Shown: piece after piece, positions 1 through 7,069 of the stretch | Layout: the number at the start of each line of letters is the position of its first letter | How positions within the stretch are numbered: the stretch's first letter is position 1 | NCBI GenBank assembly: GCA_016292745.1 | Contig: JAEDFO010000082.1 | Coordinates: 1-7,197, forward strand | DNA length: 7,197 bases | Origin: Muribaculaceae bacterium | GTDB taxonomy: Bacteria > Bacteroidota > Bacteroidia > Bacteroidales > Muribaculaceae | Direction: 5' to 3' | Program-made: the position numbers and the translations under genes | Notes under the pieces: model-generated | Database searches by the model: none | Told to the model about the DNA's origin: nothing | Seen by the model: the letters and a program-made list of their open reading frames with translations, nothing else

Positions 1-113
1 CATTCTCGTCGCGCAACATCACCTCGCAGCCCGACGGCACCATATCTGTGACAGTAGACAACCTGTTTGTGCCCACAGAGGCCCAGCATCCTACATATAC
101 CATAAAACTTTAA
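1..113 (+). CDS. C-terminal end of an unidentified protein (partial)
   Basis: An open frame enters from the left edge (first complete codon at base 3) and runs 36 codons to TAA at 111-113. The other two forward frames are less convincing: one stops at 49-51, and the other runs on only into the start of the next gene. The translated end alternates polar and hydrophobic residues (TISVTVDNLF, then PTYTIKL), which suggests a beta-strand-rich C-terminal domain of an extracytoplasmic enzyme, but I do not recognise a family. It ends 13 bases before namZ with no promoter consensus between them, so it is probably the preceding gene of the same operon. A peptidoglycan- or sugar-processing enzyme would fit the context, but that is only a guess. 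Confidence 0.55.
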   Translation, partial: FSSRNITSQPDGTISVTVDNLFVPTEAQHPTYTIKL

Positions 114-126
114 TACCCAAACAGAT

Positions 127-1299
127 ATGAAACCGATGAATTTGATAATCACGTTGGTGACGGCGATATGCGTGTGGACGGCCTCTGCGGCTGCCGACGA
201 GATAGTAGTAGGCGCCGCCCGCACGGCCGACTATCTGCCGTTGCTGAGCGGCAAGCGAGTGGCACTGCTGTCGAACCACACCGGCATGGTTGGCAACGAG
301 CACACCCTTGACATCATGCTTCGCTCAGGCATCAATGTTACCACGATATTCTCGCCCGAGCACGGATTCCGCGGCAAGGCCGATGCCGGCGAGCATGTGA
401 GCAGCGGCATCGACGAAAAGACCGGCGTGCCCATAGCCTCGCTCTACGATGGCGACAGCCATATGCCGGCGCAAACCACCATGGATAAATTTGATGTACT
501 GGTGGTTGACATCCAGGATGTGGGTCTGCGGTTCTACACCTACTATGTGACCATGATAAACCTGATGAACGCCTCGGCGCGCTATGGCAAGGAGGTGATG
601 GTTCTGGACCGTCCGAACCCCAATGGCATGTATGTAGACGGCCCAATCCTCGACATGAAGTACAAGTCGGGGGTGGGAGGTCTGCCGATTCCGGTGGTTC
701 ACGGCATGACCCTCGGCGAACTTGCCCGTATGGCAGTGGGCGAGGGGTGGCTTGAAGGGGGAGCCCAGGTAAAACTCACCGTGATAGAGTGCAAGAACTA
801 CACCCACCAGAGCCGATATGTGCTACCGATAGCACCATCGCCCAATCTGCGGTCGATGCATGCCATATATCTGTATCCATCGACCTGCTATTTCGAGGCC
901 ACCCCGGTCAGCCTTGGACGCGGCACTGACTGGCCGTTTGAAATCTATGGTCACCCCAACATGAAGGGCTACAAGTTCTCGTTCACTCCCCGCAGTGTGG
1001 AAGGTGCCAAGAATCCGCCACAACTCAACCGCAAATGCTACGGACGCGACCTACGGAAGCTTTCCGACGAGGAAATCATAGCCAAGGGAATCAACCTGGA
1101 ATATGTGATTGATGCCTACCGCAACCTGAACCTCGACGACCATTTCTTCCGTTCGTTCTTTGAGAAACTTATCGGGCGCGGCGATATCCGCAAGATGATA
1201 ATCGACGGGAAATCGGCCGACGAAATCAAGGCCACGTGGGCCGACGATGTGGTGCGATTCAAGCAGCAGCGCCGCAAATATCTACTTTACGAAGAATAA
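127..1299 (+). CDS. namZ: Exo-beta-N-acetylmuramidase NamZ (GH171, formerly DUF1343)
   Basis: Secreted glycosidase of 390 residues. Characterised members (Bacillus subtilis NamZ/YbbC and homologues in Tannerella forsythia) remove MurNAc from the non-reducing end of peptidoglycan fragments. Residues 1-23 form a Sec signal peptide with a hydrophobic core and an Ala-rich cleavage site (SAAA before D24). There is no lipobox, so the product should be periplasmic or secreted. Family motifs occur in order: NHTG (50-53), FSPEHGFRG (75-83), DIQDVGLRFYTY (128-139), DRPNPNG (161-167), VVHGMTLGEL (190-199), PSPNLRS (237-243), SLGRGTD (262-268) and FEIYGHP (271-277). Glu78 in SPEHG probably corresponds to the conserved active-site Glu of the family, although I have not aligned it. 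The length is normal for the family and the frame is intact. The start at 127 gives a complete signal peptide; Met4 at 136 is a possible alternative. There is no Shine-Dalgarno sequence, as is usual in Bacteroidota. The gene sits 13 bases after the upstream gene and 21 before the symporter. Confidence 0.95.
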   Translation: MKPMNLIITLVTAICVWTASAAADEIVVGAARTADYLPLLSGKRVALLSNHTGMVGNEHTLDIMLRSGINVTTIFSPEHGFRGKADAGEHVSSGIDEKTGVPIASLYDGDSHMPAQTTMDKFDVLVVDIQDVGLRFYTYYVTMINLMNASARYGKEVMVLDRPNPNGMYVDGPILDMKYKSGVGGLPIPVVHGMTLGELARMAVGEGWLEGGAQVKLTVIECKNYTHQSRYVLPIAPSPNLRSMHAIYLYPSTCYFEATPVSLGRGTDWPFEIYGHPNMKGYKFSFTPRSVEGAKNPPQLNRKCYGRDLRKLSDEEIIAKGINLEYVIDAYRNLNLDDHFFRSFFEKLIGRGDIRKMIIDGKSADEIKATWADDVVRFKQQRRKYLLYEE

Positions 1300-1320
1300 A
1301 CCAAAAACGAATATCTGATT

Positions 1321-2775
1321 ATGACTCCATTAGTTGTCCTTGCCACCATTGCCGGCTATTTCATTCTATTGTTTGCAGTGTCGTACTTTGCCGGCCGCAA
1401 ATCCGACAATGCCGGGTTCTTCACCGGCAACCGATCGGCGCCGTGGGCACTTGCCACACTGGCAATGATAGGCGCAGCCATTTCAGGGGTAACGTTTATC
1501 TCGGTACCCGGTATGGTGGTAACCAAAAGCTATTCCTATGTTCAGATGATGCTCGGCTTCATAGTAGGCTACTTTGTGATAGCCTATCTTCTGGTGCCGT
1601 TGTTCTATCGCCGCAACCTCATATCGATATACGGATATCTTGGGCAGCGCTTCGGCGCACAAACCTATAAGAGTGGCGCATGGCTGTTCTTCGTTTCGAA
1701 GATGCTTGGCGCGGCTGTGCGCTTTTATGTGGTGTGTGTGGTGCTTCAGGCGCTCGTGTTCGGGCCGCTGGGGATTCCGTTTGCCATCAATGTGGTTCTC
1801 ACTATTTTGCTGATATGGCTTTATACGATGCAGGGAGGTGTGAAAACGGTGATATGGACCGATTCACTGAAGACCATCTGCCTTGTGACTTCGGTGGTTC
1901 TGTGCATAGTGTGCATAGCTGGGAATCTTGGGCTTTCGTTTGGAGAAATGGTTAGCCGCATAGGCGACCATTACACCTCGCGTGCATTCTTCTTCGACAA
2001 TCCCAAGGAAGGCACTTATTTCTGGAAACAGTTTCTTGCCGGAGTGTTTATGGTGGTTGCGATGACCGGACTGGACCAGGACATGATGCAGCGCACGCTG
2101 GCTTGCCGCGACTATAAGGCATCGATGAAAAACATGATGGTGAGTGGAGTGCTGCAGTTCTTTGTGGTGGGTCTGTTCCTGATTCTCGGCACATTGCTGG
2201 TGATGTATGTAGAATCGGCCGGCATAGCGATACCCGAAAAGACCGATGAACTGTTCGGTCTGGTAGCCTCAGACGCCACAATGCCAATAGTTGTGGGCAT
2301 AATGTTTATACTGGGGCTAATCTCGGCCGCGTATTCGGCCGCCGGGTCGGCTCTGACATCGCTCACCACCTCGTTTACGGTGGATATACTCAAGGCTCAT
2401 GAGCGACAGGACGAAGAGAAGCTGACCCGCACACGCAAGCTGGTGCATGTGGGAATGTCGGTGATAATGGGCATAGTGATACTTATATTCTATGCCATCA
2501 GCAATGAAGACGCCATCAGCGCAGTGTACAAGATAGCGAGCTACACCTATGGCCCGATACTCGGACTGTTTGTGTTTGGCATGTTCTGCGGCATCAATGT
2601 ACGCGACCGGTGGGTACCGGTGGTGTGTGTAGCCGCACCGGTTGTTAGCTACTTCACCCAATGGGCATTGCTGGAGTGGTGCCAATATACAGTGAGCCAC
2701 GAGCTTATACTCATCAATGCAGCGTACACCATTGTGGGTCTGCTAATTCTATATGTGAACAAATCAGATAAATAA
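1321..2775 (+). CDS. Sodium:solute symporter family (SSS) transporter
   Basis: Inner-membrane transporter of 484 residues, the usual length for a LeuT-fold SSS protein with about 13 membrane segments. Segment 1 starts at the N-terminus (about 4-24) and is followed by the family-typical GRKSDNAGFFTGNRSAPW (25-42) and the helix with GAAISGVTF (51-59). Further hydrophobic helices lie near 75-95, 120-147, 153-170, 184-204, 236-252, 275-298, 319-340, 375-392, 408-424, 431-450 and 461-478. The loop motif GLDQDMMQR (250-258) and the helix SAAYSAAGSALTSLTTSF (335-352) are characteristic. The latter corresponds to the helix that supplies sodium ligands in vSGLT. SSS proteins import sugars, sialic acid, amino acids or vitamins with Na+. 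Lying 21 bases after namZ, this one may import MurNAc or a MurNAc-containing product. That substrate is inferred from position alone. Confidence 0.95.
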   Translation: MTPLVVLATIAGYFILLFAVSYFAGRKSDNAGFFTGNRSAPWALATLAMIGAAISGVTFISVPGMVVTKSYSYVQMMLGFIVGYFVIAYLLVPLFYRRNLISIYGYLGQRFGAQTYKSGAWLFFVSKMLGAAVRFYVVCVVLQALVFGPLGIPFAINVVLTILLIWLYTMQGGVKTVIWTDSLKTICLVTSVVLCIVCIAGNLGLSFGEMVSRIGDHYTSRAFFFDNPKEGTYFWKQFLAGVFMVVAMTGLDQDMMQRTLACRDYKASMKNMMVSGVLQFFVVGLFLILGTLLVMYVESAGIAIPEKTDELFGLVASDATMPIVVGIMFILGLISAAYSAAGSALTSLTTSFTVDILKAHERQDEEKLTRTRKLVHVGMSVIMGIVILIFYAISNEDAISAVYKIASYTYGPILGLFVFGMFCGINVRDRWVPVVCVAAPVVSYFTQWALLEWCQYTVSHELILINAAYTIVGLLILYVNKSDK

Positions 2776-2797
2776 CGCCTAAAAAAAGATTAGCATC

Positions 2798-3700
2798 ATG
2801 GCATCTCGCTTAATCAACAAATACGTTTGGATTGTCGACACAATTCTGCGTCACCGCCGCATAACTCGACAGGAACTCAACGAATTATGGATAGCCGCGA
2901 AGGACATCTCCGACGGATGCGAGATGCCACGACGCACGTTTTTCAACTATTGCAAGGCGATAGAATCGACGTTTGACATTGATATACTGTGCGACCGGTC
3001 GACCTATGAATACTATATAGAATCGGACGACAACCGCGGCGATATCCGCGACTGGCTTCTCGACTCGTTCTCGATAAGCGGCACACTGAGCAACTCGCGC
3101 GAGATAGCCTCTCGGATAGTGCTTGAGAATGTGCCGTCGGCACGCGATTTTCTGCCCACGATAGTTGACGGGATGCGCCGTAACCGTCGCATCTCGTTCC
3201 AATACCGGGCTTTCGACCGCATAGGCACAACAGTAATCAACCTCGACCCGTATTTCATCCGGATTTTCCGTCAGCGGTGGTATGTAATCGGACTGAACCA
3301 CAAATCGAACGACATCCGCACCTATGCGCTCGACCGCATCTCCGACGTAGTAATCCTTGGGGATACATTCCCTCAGCCGCCCATCACCGCAGCCGAATAT
3401 TTCAAGGATTGCTTCGGAATATACCACGATAAGGGGACCCCGAAGAAAATCCGCATCAAGGTTCTTGCCGAACAGGCAAAATATTTCAGGGCGCTGCCGT
3501 TGCACCCAACACAAAGAGAGGAAATCCACGACCAGTATTCCATTTTCAGCTACAAGATGCTGGCCACGTACGACCTTGTACAGGCGCTGTTGAGCTATGG
3601 CTATCGCATAGAGGTGTTGGCTCCGAAGTCGCTACGGGTTATGGTGGCTCAAGAGCTTCGCCGTGCGCTTGAAGCTTATCCCGACACACAGGAAGAGTGA
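2798..3700 (+). CDS. WYL-domain transcriptional regulator
   Basis: A 300-residue regulator with the layout usual in Bacteroidota. Residues 5-60 form a winged helix-turn-helix DNA-binding domain (ITRQELNELW, then PRRTFFNYCKAI). A linker covers about 85-125. The WYL domain spans about 125-190, with ISFQYRAFD (132-140), PYFIRIFRQRWYVIGLN (151-167) and RTYALDRI (174-181). The C-terminal WCX region covers about 215-295. The name-giving triplet is W161-Y162-V163, a conservative change from WYL. WYL domains bind ligands (nucleic acids or nucleotides in studied cases) and switch the attached DNA-binding domain. The start at 2798 lies 22 bases after the symporter stop with no promoter consensus in the gap, so the gene is probably read on the namZ transcript and may regulate it. 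Its actual target and ligand are not visible. It could also be a general regulator that merely sits here. Confidence 0.93.
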   Translation: MASRLINKYVWIVDTILRHRRITRQELNELWIAAKDISDGCEMPRRTFFNYCKAIESTFDIDILCDRSTYEYYIESDDNRGDIRDWLLDSFSISGTLSNSREIASRIVLENVPSARDFLPTIVDGMRRNRRISFQYRAFDRIGTTVINLDPYFIRIFRQRWYVIGLNHKSNDIRTYALDRISDVVILGDTFPQPPITAAEYFKDCFGIYHDKGTPKKIRIKVLAEQAKYFRALPLHPTQREEIHDQYSIFSYKMLATYDLVQALLSYGYRIEVLAPKSLRVMVAQELRRALEAYPDTQEE

Positions 3701-3709
3701 TGTGATTTA

Positions 3710-6691
3710 TCAGGGCTGAGGCTCCGGCTCTTCTGACTGTGAAGGCTCTGTCGGCTCGGATTCAGGGGAATCGGGGCCTTCGGTGTTTTCAGGAGATTCG
3801 AGGTTTTCAGCGTTTTCGGAGTTTTCTGAAGGCTCAGCTTGTTCGGATTCAGGGGAATCGGATGTTTCTGTGGCTTCAGCGGCCTCGAGGACAGCATCCT
3901 CGGTGGCATCGGCGGCAGAATTTTCCATGAAATTGAAGTATTCCTCGAGGGAGCGGCCTTCGTTGACGAGAATCTTGAAGTTACCTTCGCTGATTAGTAC
4001 AATCCGCACATTATCGTCGAGTTTCAATGCCTCGTCGGCCTCGAACACCTTACGGTAGTGGGCCAATTCGTTGAAATTAGCGAAACCTTTCACCACGATA
4101 AGTCCCAGGCGGCCGAAGTTCATCGGTTCGATGTCGAAGTCGCGGACCACAAACGAAGTGAAGTTGTGCTTGGCCACATCGAAAAGGAGCTGGTTCATGG
4201 AAGTGCTGTCGGTGTCGAAAGCGAGGACGAAGTATTGCGGCGAGTCCTTTGCGTCGTCAAACGGCGTAAGCTTAGCTTCGCCGGAAATTTCGGTGGTGTC
4301 GTTGCTTAGACGCAAGTCCCAAATCATACCACGGACGTTAGAGCTGCCTCCTTCGAGTTTTCGTCCCTTGGCAATCTGAGTAAGGATTGAGGAAGCTGTA
4401 GGGGTGATGTCGGTTTCGGGATATCGTTCGAGCAGTTCTCGCAGCGACGACTTGAAAGCATCGTAGTTTTTGTCGGTGAGGTATGCCAGAGCATCGATAA
4501 ACATGAATTTAGGCATGATTTTCGAGAGCGGGTACTTTCGCATCATCTCGGCGTAAGCGTCGTGCACCTTCGCGTTGTCGTTATTGAGATAAGCGGCGTA
4601 GGCGTTTTCGTACATACCCTCCTGCTCGCGGTCCATGTTACGCAGATTTTCGATGTAGTTGGGGTCGCGCATAGCCAGACCGTATTTAGAGTCGGCGAAT
4701 TCGGAAAGAATCGTCTGTCGCATACGCTCAGCCATAGCTGTATTGCCGGTGCGCATGTATATAAGGTACATATTGTAGTATACGTCGAGGCGGTAAATGT
4801 TGTCGGGATAGTCCTTAAGCAAGATGTTGAACTCGTCGATAGAAGCCGGGAAGTCCTCGAGCTTGTCCTTCAGGATAAGCCCCATGTTGAAGAGACCTTC
4901 TTGGATAATGTCGCGGCAAGTCTGCCGTTCTTCGTCCGATTTGGGAATCTGCTTGAGGTAGTATTCGACGAAGTGCGGGTCTTCGGCACGCTTCTGAGCC
5001 TCGGCGTCGACCGAATCGTTAGCAGCGGGAGCGCCGTCGGGAGCGTCGGCCACGGCAGTGGAATCGGTCTCGGAGTCGGCCTCGAAGTCCGACATCGAGA
5101 AAGTGTTCTTGTTTCGGCGCCGCCAGTCGTCTTCGAGTTTACGATTTCCCCACAGTTTCTGGAATTCGGTTTTACCGGCGTTTTTGGTAGCGGTGTTGTA
5201 GAAGTACCAGGAGTTGTCGTTGTTAATGGAGTAAGTGGCAGGAGCCTTTGCACCACGAGGATTGTTTTGCTGAGCATTAGCACGCTGTTCGGCGAGATAT
5301 TGCTCTCGTGCAGCTGCCTCGGCCTCCTCTTTTTCCTTCTTTTTGAGTTCGTCAACAAGCCGTTGCGCCACCTCGAGCTGTTTTTCCTCAGAGAGCATTG
5401 ACAGCTGCAGGAGCGAGTCCTGAAGTTTAGCGTTCTGGCTGTAGACAGCGAGCTCGTCGAGCACGTCGCTACGACGTTTCAGCAGTTCGTAGTTAGGATA
5501 ATCCTCGTTAAGGAGCGGAACGGCCTCGGCATAGCATGGTTGAGCATCGTCGTAGTTGTGCATGTCGAAGTAGAGAGAACCGAGAGTAATCTGGCTGATA
5601 GCCTTCTCGATACCGTTACGGGTGCTTTTTTCGGCGGCGAGCTTATAGTTGGCAATAGCGTTAACAGTATCGGCGCGCTGGAGATAAAGGTTTCCGATAG
5701 CGTAGTACACCTGGTCGAGGTATTCCTTGTTACGGTCGAAACGCACCATACGCTTCAGTGCCTTCACCTCTTTTTCCACGTTAGCACCGGTGAATACCTC
5801 GCTTTGCTTGATACGGGCATTGAACTTTGTGCGATAAGTAGCGTTTGAAGCACTCCCGGCGTCGGCAAACGCCTTATAAGCCAGCTCACGCTGCCCGTCG
5901 GCCGCGTAAAGCTGTCCGAGGAGGAAGTTGAGGCGAGTTTTCTGCCCGCCCTTCGAGCGCCGCGCCGATTCGGCCACAAAAGGAATGGCCTCCTTTCCCT
6001 GCTTGTTCTTCACATGATAGTCGGCATAAGCAAGGTTATAGAGCATTTTCTGTTCTTTAGAACGGAGGTCGTCGGGCTTTATTCTCACCAGGATGTTTTC
6101 GGCCTCGCTGAGCCATCCCTCTCCGCAGTAGCAACGCGCTTCCCACAGTTTCGACTCCGTTACGAGGTCGTCGAGCCAAGTGAAATGGCGAGTGATGTAG
6201 TGGAAAGTTGTTGCTGCGCCAAGGAAATCGCCGTTCATATATTGCGCTTTGGCCATCAGATACCATGCCTTGTGGAGGAATGGGTTGTATTCGTCTCGCT
6301 TAAGGTATTCGCGGTATTTGGGGTCGCGCATTTTGCCAGAGTTTTTCTTAGGACGTTTCTTTATGGAGTGCAGCTGGATTGCCTTCTGCATTTTTTCGAT
6401 GGTTCGGTCGAAATTGGTCGATGGCTGTGGTGCTTTCGGGTTTTTGAAGGCCTCGGCAGGGTGTACCAGAAGGGTTGATGTGTAGTCGTCGGCATATTCG
6501 TCTTCGAGGGTTTTGATTTGCTCGATGTAGTGCTGCGAGCCGTTGAAGTAAACGTTGTAACGGGTTGTGAACGACTGGTAGAAACGGCTCATAGCGGTGT
6601 TCTTCTTAGTGCTGCAACCGCACAGCAGAGCCAAAGCAGCGAAGGAAGCCAACGCGGCGGCAAAGTGCGATATGTAGCGAAGTCTAATCAT
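3710..6691 (-). CDS. porW: PorW/SprE-family type IX secretion TPR lipoprotein
   Basis: A 993-residue lipoprotein. PorW (Porphyromonas) and SprE (Flavobacterium) are periplasmic, outer-membrane-linked TPR proteins needed for type IX secretion and, in gliders, motility. The start chosen at 6691 (MIRLRYISHF) gives a clean lipoprotein signal with lipobox LCGC and acylated Cys26. The frame is open 16 codons further up to 6739, but that extension would spoil the signal. The residues after Cys26 are STKKNT, which lacks the acidic surface-export signal of Bacteroidota, so a periplasmic location is likely. Landmarks: RFYQSFTTRYNVYFNG (36-51); TPR-like helices in 140-170, 218-244, 255-284, 326-359 and 367-396; a charged coiled coil (430-474); the family motif WYFYN, then EFQKLWGNRKLEDDWRR (495-526); an acidic linker (534-571); a second TPR block from 576; and a C-terminal domain (817-924) ending near LEEYFNFMEN. 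Residues 925-993 form an acidic tail. It is convergent with the WYL gene. Confidence 0.9.
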   Translation of the reverse strand: MIRLRYISHFAAALASFAALALLCGCSTKKNTAMSRFYQSFTTRYNVYFNGSQHYIEQIKTLEDEYADDYTSTLLVHPAEAFKNPKAPQPSTNFDRTIEKMQKAIQLHSIKKRPKKNSGKMRDPKYREYLKRDEYNPFLHKAWYLMAKAQYMNGDFLGAATTFHYITRHFTWLDDLVTESKLWEARCYCGEGWLSEAENILVRIKPDDLRSKEQKMLYNLAYADYHVKNKQGKEAIPFVAESARRSKGGQKTRLNFLLGQLYAADGQRELAYKAFADAGSASNATYRTKFNARIKQSEVFTGANVEKEVKALKRMVRFDRNKEYLDQVYYAIGNLYLQRADTVNAIANYKLAAEKSTRNGIEKAISQITLGSLYFDMHNYDDAQPCYAEAVPLLNEDYPNYELLKRRSDVLDELAVYSQNAKLQDSLLQLSMLSEEKQLEVAQRLVDELKKKEKEEAEAAAREQYLAEQRANAQQNNPRGAKAPATYSINNDNSWYFYNTATKNAGKTEFQKLWGNRKLEDDWRRRNKNTFSMSDFEADSETDSTAVADAPDGAPAANDSVDAEAQKRAEDPHFVEYYLKQIPKSDEERQTCRDIIQEGLFNMGLILKDKLEDFPASIDEFNILLKDYPDNIYRLDVYYNMYLIYMRTGNTAMAERMRQTILSEFADSKYGLAMRDPNYIENLRNMDREQEGMYENAYAAYLNNDNAKVHDAYAEMMRKYPLSKIMPKFMFIDALAYLTDKNYDAFKSSLRELLERYPETDITPTASSILTQIAKGRKLEGGSSNVRGMIWDLRLSNDTTEISGEAKLTPFDDAKDSPQYFVLAFDTDSTSMNQLLFDVAKHNFTSFVVRDFDIEPMNFGRLGLIVVKGFANFNELAHYRKVFEADEALKLDDNVRIVLISEGNFKILVNEGRSLEEYFNFMENSAADATEDAVLEAAEATETSDSPESEQAEPSENSENAENLESPENTEGPDSPESEPTEPSQSEEPEPQP
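3713..3919 (-). other. Acidic Glu/Ser/Pro-rich low-complexity tail of PorW
   Basis: This segment encodes residues 925-993, composed almost entirely of Glu, Ser, Pro, Ala, Asn, Thr and Asp, with no predicted fold. It follows directly on the last recognisable family block (ISEGNFKILVNEGRSLEEYF). It is probably disordered and strongly negatively charged. The frame is uninterrupted and ends in TGA at 3710-3712. Confidence 0.85.
3741..3861 (-). repeat. In-frame 29-codon direct duplication in the PorW tail
   Basis: Bases 3741-3774 and 3828-3861 repeat at an offset of exactly 87 bases (29 codons). Each copy begins with GAAGGCTC and ends with the same 19 bases (3756-3774 and 3843-3861, TCGGATTCAGGGGAATCGG on the + strand). 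They differ over about seven bases between. In protein terms, DSPESEQAEPS (945-955) recurs as DSPESEPTEPS (974-984). The spacing keeps the reading frame, so the repeat can expand or contract without breaking the gene. Confidence 0.9.
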
Positions 6692-6807
6692 TGTCAATCT
6701 AAAAAAACAGATAACGGTGCCGAAATGCCGGTGGTGCACAACGTACTGTTAAATATAACGCATAAACGGTGCCGATATTGTGTGGCCTTGGCGATAGGGA
6801 GCGAAGG

Positions 6808-6838
6808 CAAAATTACAGCCGGGGAGGCATAAGTGCAA
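6808..6838 (-). promoter_or_regulatory. Probable promoter of porW
   Basis: On the minus strand, TTG (6838-6836) is followed after 20 bases by TAATTTTG (6815-6808). This matches the Bacteroidota housekeeping consensus of a -33 TTG and a -7 TAnnTTTG. It is the only full -7 match I found upstream of porW. Transcription would start near 6800-6803, giving a 5' leader of about 110 bases before the ATG at 6691. It is assigned from the consensus only. Confidence 0.6.
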
Positions 6839-7069
6839 GCGAAAACGGCCACTATCGATTGAGAAAATGTGGTGGATGTAAAAAGCGGGCGTTTTCGGGC
6901 GTTGAAAATATGTTTTGATGGAGAAGGTTATCGGGCTGTTGCCGTTAGGAGGGAAGAGAGTGAGAGGTGCGGGCGGGTTTCCGGGTTTTCAGCGTTTTCT
7001 GGTTTCATTGTTGGTTTGCTGAGTTGAGGTTTTGCGGGGTGAATCGATTGTGATAAAATTTGGAAAAGA
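6839..7069. other. Gene-free spacer between the porW and tRNA-Leu promoters
   Basis: I see no convincing gene, RNA family or terminator here. The longest start-to-stop reading I checked by eye, 34 codons at 6918-7022 on the + strand, has no recognisable features. Base composition is very asymmetric: by hand count, bases 6901-7060 hold about 59 G but only 15 C on the + strand. The spacer includes GGGCGTT twice at a 10-base step (6887-6893 and 6897-6903). It also holds a 16-base match (6984-6999) to 3802-3817 in the porW tail. Confidence 0.6.

Noticed and set aside
486..493. TAAATTTG, a full match to the -7 promoter consensus inside namZ
   Set aside because: It lies mid-gene within the codons around MDKFDVL, and I did not identify a supporting -33 element or a downstream start that would use it. 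An eight-base pattern with two free positions is expected by chance.
325..807. Minus-strand open frame (160 codons) within namZ
   Set aside because: It is antisense to conserved GH171 motifs. Its His-rich composition is a by-product of the complementary strand.
2885..3529. Minus-strand open frame (214 codons) within the WYL gene
   Set aside because: It lies opposite a clear WYL regulator and has no recognisable family features.
3703..3712. Palindrome TGATTTATCA at the convergent gene junction as a terminator
   Set aside because: The stem is four A/T-rich pairs with a two-base loop and no T-run, too weak to terminate transcription.
4562..5401. Long + strand open frame (279 codons) opposite porW
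   Set aside because: It is antisense to conserved porW sequence, has a Val-rich composition expected from the complement of biased codons, shows no domain, and has no promoter consensus or neighbour in the same direction.
6692..6739. Upstream start for porW adding 16 residues
   Set aside because: The extension begins MHHRHFGTVICFF and would place charged and aromatic residues before a normal lipoprotein signal. Met17 of that frame (6691) gives a standard signal peptide with lipobox.
6971..6985. Possible G-quadruplex
   Set aside because: Only three G3 tracts lie close together. The nearest fourth tract at 6951-6953 would need a 17-base loop, longer than usual for a stable structure.
6918..7022. 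Possible 34-codon small gene in the spacer
   Set aside because: No promoter consensus, no signal peptide or known motif, and the composition simply follows the G-rich strand bias.
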